From Alphaproteobacteria bacterium (GTDB lineage: Bacteria; Pseudomonadota; Alphaproteobacteria; Micavibrionales; Micavibrionaceae), in assembly GCA_023140905.1 (NCBI GenBank), contig JAGLKS010000060.1:1-11113 (forward strand): a DNA stretch of 11,113 bases. The letters are read 5' to 3'. Under the pieces are notes generated by a model, which ran no database searches, had not been told where the DNA came from, and saw nothing but the letters and a program-made list of their open reading frames with translations. Shown in pieces: positions 7,615 to 11,113 of the stretch (position 1 is its first letter; each line of letters begins with the position of its first letter). Made by a program: the position numbers and the translations under genes.

Positions 7615-8502
7615 TTAACCGTTTTTGTAAATATCAATGATTACTTTAAATAACGATGTGTCATTATCATAATAACTCATTTTTTTAATTTTCTGAACTT
7701 CTTGTATTAGAAGAACGTTGAGAATTGTTTTTTTATCATCCCCATTGTTTTCGCTCGTGCATGTTTTTATTAGAGAACCTGACGGGATTGAAATCTCTTT
7801 TATGTTTGAGTGTTGTGTTCTTGGAAACATTATCAATAAAGTTTCTTTATTTTCATCCAAGGCCGCATCAACTTCCACTTTTATTGCACTATCCAAAACA
7901 ATTCGGGTGAAGTTATTGTGTTCTCCAATACGGATATTTAACAAATTTTTCTGTTCCGGTTTACTTGGTTGAGCAATGGTTGAGACGGGGGCCGGAGACA
8001 TCTCAGGGCTATCGTCTTCAATAAATTGAGGAGAGTCTTCGGGTGGGGAGGCTTCGTCGCTTAACATTGTAACAAGTTGTTTTATATCGCCTTCAATAGC
8101 TATAAGACGTATAAGTGACGGTTTCATTGTTTCAAGATCTTGGTACAGATTTGTTACAACGTCTTCCAGTCGGTCCACACGTTTTTCCGGGTTGTTGAGC
8201 TTTTCTGAGAAGAGCTGATCTACTTTTATACCTTTTATGCCTTTAAAATTTTGCAGAGGGTTTATACTGTCATAAGGTTGATTTGACATGATATCCGGGG
8301 GCAAGCTAAGCATTTTAGAGGTCGGGGTTCCGGGTGTATTTGACTCAATGGTTGACGTAATCGATATGTTTGTTTGCGTTTCGTCCTGAATCGGTTTGTT
8401 TGCTGTTTGTGCACATGCTGTTGTCGCGAGCAGCAACAAGAGATATAGCGGCAAGTGTCGCTCATAGATATCGGAATGGGTGTTTTTGAAAAAAGGAAAC
8501 AT
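7615..8502 (-). CDS. Exported protein with coiled coil and AMIN-like C-terminal domain
   Basis: A 295-residue protein, apparently envelope-located. Residues 1-31 look like a signal peptide (charged start, then LPLYLLLLLATTACAQ). Cys30 could be a lipobox cysteine (TTAC, with an unusual Thr at -3), or signal peptidase I could cut after ACA. A low-complexity region rich in Thr, Pro, Ser and Asn follows to ~90. Residues ~105-150 have heptad-like spacing (RVDRLEDVVTNLYQDLE), suggesting a coiled coil; then come a Pro/Glu/Asp linker (151-183) and a C-terminal domain starting LLNIRIGEHNNFTRIVLD (187-204). That opening resembles AMIN domains, which bind peptidoglycan or septal wall in amidases and pilus/secretion proteins, but no amidase domain is present. 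The minus strand shows no clear Shine-Dalgarno before ATG 8502. It converges on nusG and diverges from the DUF4402 gene. Confidence 0.82.
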   Translation of the reverse strand: MFPFFKNTHSDIYERHLPLYLLLLLATTACAQTANKPIQDETQTNISITSTIESNTPGTPTSKMLSLPPDIMSNQPYDSINPLQNFKGIKGIKVDQLFSEKLNNPEKRVDRLEDVVTNLYQDLETMKPSLIRLIAIEGDIKQLVTMLSDEASPPEDSPQFIEDDSPEMSPAPVSTIAQPSKPEQKNLLNIRIGEHNNFTRIVLDSAIKVEVDAALDENKETLLIMFPRTQHSNIKEISIPSGSLIKTCTSENNGDDKKTILNVLLIQEVQKIKKMSYYDNDTSLFKVIIDIYKNG

Positions 8503-8539
8503 ATTTAGGAGAACCCAAAACAGGAGGCTAGTTGGAATA

Positions 8540-8560
8540 AGCGTATAGAATAGTTACGCT
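8540..8560. promoter_or_regulatory. Inverted repeat between divergent envelope genes
   Basis: AGCGTA (8540-8545) and TACGCT (8555-8560) form a perfect 6-bp inverted repeat around a 9-base spacer, in the 146-bp region between the divergent genes at 8502 and 8649. It could be an operator controlling either gene or both. On the minus strand a poor promoter (TTGATT-17 bp-TACCTT) lies next to it. The evidence is only symmetry and position. Confidence 0.35.
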
Positions 8561-8648
8561 ACTTAAAGGTACATAAGGATTGTTTTTCAATCAAGCATTA
8601 GATATGGTGTAAAACATGCTAGACAATTTCGATTAGGTCTTATTCATT

Positions 8649-9116
8649 ATGTTATCGCGGATATTTCTTTTAAGTGCCGTTTTATTTTGTTTCATGGATT
8701 TTAATAATACAGCCCATGCGCAAAGTTTTTCAGTTCTCAAAGAGTTGGATTTTGGCGAGGCCGTCGTTACTGACAATCATTCCCGTTATAGTATCACTGT
8801 TCGATCAAATGGTTCTTACACAGCAAATAATATTTTCATTCTTCTGCGCAATCCCACGGAAGGATTATACCATATTGAGGGGCTACCTGTCTCTACAGCG
8901 ATTACGGATATATCTATTGAGGTCGATCAGCAGATGATAGGATTTGGGGAAGACTTCACTATCGATAATTTTAATATCAAGGCTGATTCATCAACTGACT
9001 CAAATGGTGTGCTGGATGTTAGTGTAGGGGCGCGGCTTAGAACATCTGGGAGTGGACAGAATTATATGTATGATGCTCAATTTGAGAGCGCTATGACAAT
9101 TACGATTAATTATTAG
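8649..9116 (+). CDS. Small secreted DUF4402-like protein
   Basis: A 155-residue protein with a clear signal peptide (residues 1-24, MLSRIFLLSAVLFCFMDF..., cleavage AHA|QS). The mature part is predicted all-beta. It starts with VLKELDFGEAVV and continues with repeated short strands, an ILLRNP... turn, GLPVSTAITDISIEV, then VLDVSVGARLRTSGSGQNYMYDAQFE and a final TITINY. The 'L-FG' opening, 'V-VGA-L' segment and aromatic C-terminal strand fit DUF4402, a family of secreted beta-sandwich proteins often encoded beside chaperone-usher genes and thought to be pilin- or spore-coat-U-like. The start has only a weak Shine-Dalgarno (TTAGG, near 8633-8637). The chaperone gene follows 14 bases later, so the likely role is a chaperone-delivered surface subunit; this is inferred. 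Confidence 0.85.
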   Translation: MLSRIFLLSAVLFCFMDFNNTAHAQSFSVLKELDFGEAVVTDNHSRYSITVRSNGSYTANNIFILLRNPTEGLYHIEGLPVSTAITDISIEVDQQMIGFGEDFTIDNFNIKADSSTDSNGVLDVSVGARLRTSGSGQNYMYDAQFESAMTITINY

Positions 9117-9130
9117 GAAAAGGTATTAGT

Positions 9131-9964
9131 ATGTTGAATTTACTTAAAAAATATATGTTTGCATTATGTGTGTTAGTGATGCCGGTTTGTGCGAATGCAA
9201 ATTTGCTTATTACACCGCTGCAAGTTGTTATGGATGAAAGAGATCGTACAACGGAAATCGTTTTGGTTAATACAAGCAATGAGACAAAGACATACCGGCT
9301 AAGATGGGAACAATTGGATCAAATTGATGGAACCGGTGGTTATGTTCCGGTTGATGAAGTTGTTAGAAAAGAACGCTTGGATCTGGAAGATTTTACTGTT
9401 TTTACGCCGAGACAAATTACGCTTGGGCCTAATGAAAAACAGACCGTCAGATTGGCTGTTAGACGTCCGTCGGATTTGCCTGATGGAGAATATAAAACGC
9501 ACTTGAAATTCGCTATTGTGCCAAATGTAATGCCTAAAGAAGATCAGCGGAAATTATCTCAAAATGAGATAGGAATTGGGGCGCAAGTTGTTGCGTCTTA
9601 TTCTATTCCTGTTGTTTATCGCGCAGGGGATTACGATACAAAAATAACTATAGGTACGCCCAATATATCTCGTAACCTCAAAACATCGAATATTATTATT
9701 AAGCTTCCTATGGATCGTTCAGGTAAGCACGGCGCGATTGGATTGATTAATGTATATTATACGCCTGATGGAGGGCAAGAAACCGAAATTGGTGCTTTGG
9801 GAAATGCCAGCCTTTATTCTGAAATAAAGCATAGGGATTTCACTATTATGACTCAGGAGCAGAATTTACAACCGGGGCAGCTTCGTATCTCGTTCAAAAA
9901 GGCAGAAGGAAATGTTCAAGATTATGTTGTTATGGAAGAAGAAATTTTCCCCATCGGACGCTAG
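9131..9964 (+). CDS. PapD-like periplasmic pilus-assembly chaperone
   Basis: A 277-residue protein with a signal peptide (1-23, cleavage ANA|NL). The mature N-terminal domain has the immunoglobulin-like pattern of COG3121 chaperones: LLITPLQVVMDERDRTTEIVLVNTS, then TYRLRWEQ, FTPRQITLGPNEKQTVRLAVRRP (about 91-113) and LPDGEYKTHLKFAIVP (about 116-131). A second beta domain follows from ~155 (SYSIPVVYRAGDYDTKITI) to the end. Such chaperones bind subunits emerging from the Sec system and hand them to an outer-membrane usher. AAAAGG (9119-9124) precedes ATG 9131, and the spacing to the DUF4402 gene indicates one operon. No usher gene follows, so assembly would need an usher elsewhere, or the pair works without one. 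Confidence 0.9.
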   Translation: MLNLLKKYMFALCVLVMPVCANANLLITPLQVVMDERDRTTEIVLVNTSNETKTYRLRWEQLDQIDGTGGYVPVDEVVRKERLDLEDFTVFTPRQITLGPNEKQTVRLAVRRPSDLPDGEYKTHLKFAIVPNVMPKEDQRKLSQNEIGIGAQVVASYSIPVVYRAGDYDTKITIGTPNISRNLKTSNIIIKLPMDRSGKHGAIGLINVYYTPDGGQETEIGALGNASLYSEIKHRDFTIMTQEQNLQPGQLRISFKKAEGNVQDYVVMEEEIFPIGR

Positions 9965-9982
9965 TTGTTTAGTCCTACATAG

Positions 9983-10026
9983 TGGAGGAATCATCAGTCA
10001 TATTATTCCTCCAGCCTAGCCTTTTT
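9983..10026 (+). terminator. Hairpin after the chaperone gene, possible terminator
   Basis: TGGAGGAAT (9983-9991) pairs perfectly with ATTCCTCCA (10005-10013) around a 13-base loop, 18 bases after the stop codon. The T run (10022-10026) begins eight bases after the stem, which is too far for an ideal intrinsic terminator, so it may be weak or act as an mRNA 3'-end stabiliser. Confidence 0.5.
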
Positions 10027-10105
10027 ATATAATAGAACCCATTTGCAAAAGGTTTATAAACCCTGCTTTATGCCCGCGTGCCACGGTTTTCTCTGCCCTA
10101 ATTTC

Positions 10106-10327
10106 TTATAAGGCGTTGATTTCATTGCGGTTTCTACTGTTTTTGGTGTGCGTAAAACTACTATATAATCCTCTCTCACCTGAAAATCTGTATAGTTTGT
10201 TTGTAGAGATACGGAGAATTTTTAGTGTTTCGGCCAACTTTTTGGCCAATTGAGTGTTTGAACACACATATAAAATGGCGTTTTTCTTTCCCCGTTGTTG
10301 TTTTTTGCGCATGTTTTTCTCAGTCAT
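10106..10327 (-). CDS. Doubtful small basic ORF, unknown function
   Basis: A 73-codon frame from ATG 10327 (an in-frame TTG lies further upstream at 10348, and a second ATG at 10312 would give 68 residues). The product is very basic (start MTEKNMRKKQQRGKKNA), with a helical-looking stretch TQLAKKLAETLKILRIS in the middle that slightly resembles the first helix of an XRE-type DNA-binding domain. The rest does not match that fold. I do not recognise the protein. In its favour is a near-consensus promoter with a symmetric operator exactly at its 5' end, placing the transcription start at about the ATG. Against it are its short length, lack of a Shine-Dalgarno and unremarkable tail. It could be a decayed regulator. 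Confidence 0.3.
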   Translation of the reverse strand: MTEKNMRKKQQRGKKNAILYVCSNTQLAKKLAETLKILRISTNKLYRFSGERGLYSSFTHTKNSRNRNEINAL

Positions 10328-10334
10328 GAGATTA

Positions 10335-10363
10335 AGTGTAGGACACAATTCCTACATTGTCAA
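10335..10363 (-). promoter_or_regulatory. Minus-strand sigma-70 promoter with palindromic operator
   Basis: Read on the minus strand, a perfect -35 TTGACA (10363-10358) is followed by a 17-bp spacer and the -10 TACACT (10340-10335, 4 of 6). A 20-bp palindrome, TGTAGGA-N6-TCCTACA (10337-10356), covers most of the spacer and part of the -10. That is where a repressor would block polymerase. The start of transcription would fall at ~10328, next to ATG 10327. Confidence 0.6.
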
Positions 10364-10417
10364 GCATAGACATAACATGAAACTACTATAACGTCAGTCG
10401 CAACTTTTTCTAACGCA

Positions 10418-10457
10418 TTAATATCTTTTAGGGTTTAATTCCCCGCAGCTTGCTGCG
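10418..10457 (+). repeat. Second copy of the 40-bp nusG-terminator repeat, truncated
   Basis: Bases 10418-10457 match 7557-7596 at 38 of 40 positions, from TTAATATCTTTTAGGGTTT to the hairpin CGCAG-CTTG-CTGCG. Here the right arm of the hairpin stops after CTGCG: the four-G completion and U-rich tail are absent and a palindromic element begins two bases later. Identity extends well upstream of the hairpin, so the repeat is more than a shared terminator stem. Confidence 0.85.
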
Positions 10458-10459
10458 TT

Positions 10460-10563
10460 CGTCATCGCGAGCGAAGCGTGGCGATCCAGTGCTACAAGAA
10501 AGACTCTAGATTGCCGCGTCGCCCGCCTTCGTCAAAACTATGGCGCGGCTCCTCGCAATGACG
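10460..10563. repeat. ~104-bp palindromic element with terminal inverted repeats
   Basis: The ends are CGTCATCGCGAG (10460-10471) and CTCGCAATGACG (10552-10563), inverted repeats matching at 11 of 12 positions. Inside, GGCGATCCAG (10480-10489) faces CTAGATTGCC (10506-10515), and CCGCGTCGCC (10514-10523) can face GGCGCGG (10542-10548), so the whole unit can fold into stacked hairpins. It is clearly more GC-rich than its surroundings and has no coding capacity. I recognise this type (GTCATTGCGAG-ended, with 'GATCCAG/CTGGATTGCC' inside) as a dispersed non-autonomous repeat seen in alphaproteobacteria and other genomes. No obvious target duplication flanks it. Confidence 0.8.
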
Positions 10564-10568
10564 TGATA

Positions 10569-10598
10569 CCCCGCTGCTTGCGGCGGGGTTCTTCATTT
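10569..10598 (+). terminator. CUUG-loop hairpin, terminator-like
   Basis: CCCCGCTG (10569-10576) pairs with CGGCGGGG (10581-10588), eight base pairs with one G-U wobble, closed by the tetraloop CTTG. TTCTTCATTT follows. The design is the same as the nusG terminator. No plus-strand gene lies directly upstream, so it may be the displaced or duplicated end of the interrupted repeat at 10418, insulating the ilv region from upstream transcription. Confidence 0.6.
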
Positions 10599-10677
10599 AG
10601 GAGTTTATCAACACTCGCCGTAGATATCCGCGGGTAAGCTCATAATCATCTATCCTACAAATCACAAAAAAATTGTA

Positions 10678-10704
10678 ATGCATATCATAGCTACCAACAT
10701 GCAT
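10678..10704. promoter_or_regulatory. Paired ATGCAT motifs upstream of the ilv leader
   Basis: Two copies of the self-complementary hexamer ATGCAT (10678-10683 and 10699-10704) are spaced exactly 21 bp apart, two helical turns, just upstream of the candidate ilv promoter. This geometry suits a dimeric activator or repressor. Only symmetry and spacing support it. Confidence 0.25.
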
Positions 10705-10711
10705 AAATTTC

Positions 10712-10740
10712 TTGCACTGTATTCTATCCTGAGTTAGGCT
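10712..10740 (+). promoter_or_regulatory. Candidate ilv promoter giving a leaderless leader-peptide mRNA
   Basis: TTGCAC (10712-10717; 4 of 6) and TAGGCT (10735-10740; 3 of 6) are 17 bp apart. Transcription would start at about 10747-10748, at the A of the leader-peptide ATG. The -10 is poor, so confidence is low. The placement does agree with the absence of a good Shine-Dalgarno before ATG 10748. Confidence 0.3.
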
Positions 10741-10747
10741 GCCTTCC

Positions 10748-10831
10748 ATGAATATGATTTTAAATATTGTGAACATCCTTCTCGTGCTGCTAGTTATCCT
10801 AGTCGGCGGAAAAGGGTGCGCACAAATTTAG
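10748..10831 (+). CDS. Branched-chain amino acid leader peptide (IlvL-like)
   Basis: A 27-codon ORF, too short for most gene callers: MNMILNIVNI, then LLVLLVILV, then GGKGCAQI and TAG. Fifteen of 27 residues are Ile, Leu or Val, and residues 10-19 are ten of them in a row (I-L-L-V-L-L-V-I-L-V). This is the signature of a leader peptide that senses charged tRNA-Ile, tRNA-Leu and tRNA-Val together. It lies 130 bases before an acetolactate synthase gene and directly before a terminator that can be switched off (see the attenuator). No strong Shine-Dalgarno precedes ATG 10748; only AGG at 10736-10738 could serve, and a leaderless start is possible. A second ATG at 10754 would give the same Ile/Leu/Val run. 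Confidence 0.9.
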   Translation: MNMILNIVNILLVLLVILVGGKGCAQI

Positions 10832-10887
10832 AAAAAACAAAATCGAATTTCTAAAAAGTAGCGCTCCTCAAAAAGGGGCGTTTTTTT
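10814..10887 (+). promoter_or_regulatory. ilv transcription attenuator (antiterminator and terminator)
   Basis: Terminator: CGCTCC (10862-10867) pairs with GGGGCG (10875-10880), extendable by two pairs to 10860/10882, with a 7-base loop and seven T at 10881-10887. Antiterminator: GGGTGCGC (10814-10821) can instead pair with GCGCTCCT (10861-10868), seven pairs with one internal T-T mismatch, and thereby occupies the left arm of the terminator. The upstream arm lies in the last codons of the leader peptide. A ribosome reaching the stop at 10829 would cover it and let the terminator form, while one stalled in the Ile/Leu/Val run (10775-10804) would leave it free. This is the standard logic of ribosome-mediated attenuation. 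Confidence 0.85.
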
Positions 10888-10961
10888 ATATCTGGTTTAA
10901 TGAACTACATGAAAATACGTTACATTGTGAAATTTTTAAGAAGCAACAGGAATAAGAAAAA

Positions 10962-11113
10962 ATGAGCACCACAAAGACAAAACAAATCAGCGATACACAA
11001 AACGCTTCCGTCAAAAAAGAAAACAAAATGACTGGGGCAGAAATGATTATAAAGGCTTTGACAGAACAAGGCGTTGATACAATATTCGGCTATCCGGGCG
11101 GTGCTGTTCTGCC
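10962..11113 (+). CDS. ilvB: Acetolactate synthase large subunit, N-terminal part (runs off the window)
   Basis: Acetolactate synthase condenses two pyruvates, or pyruvate with 2-oxobutyrate, using thiamine diphosphate; this is the first common step of valine, leucine and isoleucine synthesis. Fifty codons are visible. After a polar 22-residue extension ([22 protein letters not shown]), the conserved start [29 protein letters not shown] follows, diagnostic of the family; the thiamine-binding glutamate lies beyond the window. ATG 10962 has ACAGGA (10946-10951) upstream; ATG 11028 (MTGAEM) is an alternative start with a poorer ribosome site. The symbol could equally be ilvI. The leader peptide and attenuator upstream indicate control by branched-chain aminoacyl-tRNA supply. 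The regulatory subunit gene (ilvH/ilvN) is expected downstream. Confidence 0.93.
   Translation, partial: MSTTKTKQISDTQNASVKKENKMTGAEMIIKALTEQGVDTIFGYPGGAVL

Larger units (their letters stand above)
9965..10747. other. 783-bp stretch without a confident gene, rich in repeats
   Basis: Between the chaperone gene and the ilv leader peptide no confident coding region is seen. In order it holds: the post-chaperone hairpin; a perfect 12-bp palindrome (GGTTTATAAACC, 10051-10062); a doubtful small minus-strand ORF with a good promoter and a symmetric operator; the interrupted 40-bp repeat with its inserted palindromic element; a second CUUG hairpin; and paired ATGCAT motifs. This is typical of an intergenic island that collects repeats between unrelated transcription units. 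Confidence 0.7.

Noticed and set aside
8522..8527. Perfect AGGAGG on the plus strand upstream of the DUF4402 gene
   Set aside because: The only nearby start codon (TTG at 8532) is followed by GAA and a stop, so there is nothing for it to translate.
6621..8615. Shared 13-mer ATATGGTGTAAAA at ~6621 and ~8602
   Set aside because: One shared 13-mer is about what chance predicts in 11 kb of this composition, and no flanking similarity or consistent promoter spacing supports a common element.
10143..10290. Plus-strand TATAAT (10164-10169) followed by small inverted repeats (GGCCAA/TTGGCC, GTGT/ACAC) as a small RNA gene
   Set aside because: The -35 is poor or badly spaced, the hairpins are short and no terminator follows at a sensible distance.
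10418..10598. CRISPR array or tandem repeat array
   Set aside because: The repeats are palindromic and of different types, with no regular spacers and no cas genes.
10909..10965. 18-codon ORF ([18 protein letters not shown]) overlapping the acetolactate synthase start by ATGA
   Set aside because: It has no Shine-Dalgarno, lysine-rich composition expected from A-rich leader sequence and no recognisable role; translational coupling is possible but unsupported.

Overview
The window looks like a chromosomal segment from a moderately low-GC alphaproteobacterium. The evidence is the EF-Tu, SecE and NusG sequences, a split glycine decarboxylase (GcvPA/GcvPB), cell-envelope proteins of DUF4402, PapD-chaperone and AMIN-like type, and a dispersed palindromic element of a kind I associate with alphaproteobacterial genomes. 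I cannot name the species. All assignments come from reading the sequence; no database search was run.

Layout. Positions 1-1122 carry the 3' part of tuf (EF-Tu), closed by an intrinsic terminator. At 1278-2120 lies a secreted protein of unknown function, possibly DUF4919-like. At 2221-6596 is a complete glycine-cleavage operon, gcvT-gcvH-gcvPA-gcvPB, all on the plus strand; the last two genes overlap by ATGA. secE and nusG follow (6732-7508) and end at a CUUG-loop terminator. A minus-strand gene (7615-8502) then faces nusG; it encodes an exported protein with a coiled coil and an AMIN-like C-terminus. Divergent from it is a two-gene envelope unit (8649-9964): a small DUF4402-like secreted protein and a PapD-like periplasmic chaperone, with no usher gene in view.

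From 9965 to 10747 there are no confident genes, but the stretch is full of structure. It holds a hairpin after the chaperone gene and a possible small minus-strand ORF with a near-consensus promoter whose spacer and -10 are covered by a 20-bp palindrome. It also holds a second copy of the 40-bp sequence that forms the nusG terminator, interrupted by a ~104-bp palindromic element, and a further CUUG-loop hairpin.

The right end (10748-11113) is the most instructive part. A 27-codon leader peptide contains ten consecutive Ile/Leu/Val codons. It is followed by mutually exclusive antiterminator and terminator pairings, and then by the start of an acetolactate synthase large-subunit gene. This is a complete ribosome-mediated attenuator for branched-chain amino acid synthesis, and its leader peptide may be translated from a leaderless mRNA.

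Two features of genome organisation stand out. The usually tight tuf-(tRNA-Trp)-secE-nusG-rplK block is broken on both sides: gcv genes and a secreted-protein gene sit between tuf and secE, and nusG ends at a terminator instead of reading into rplK.
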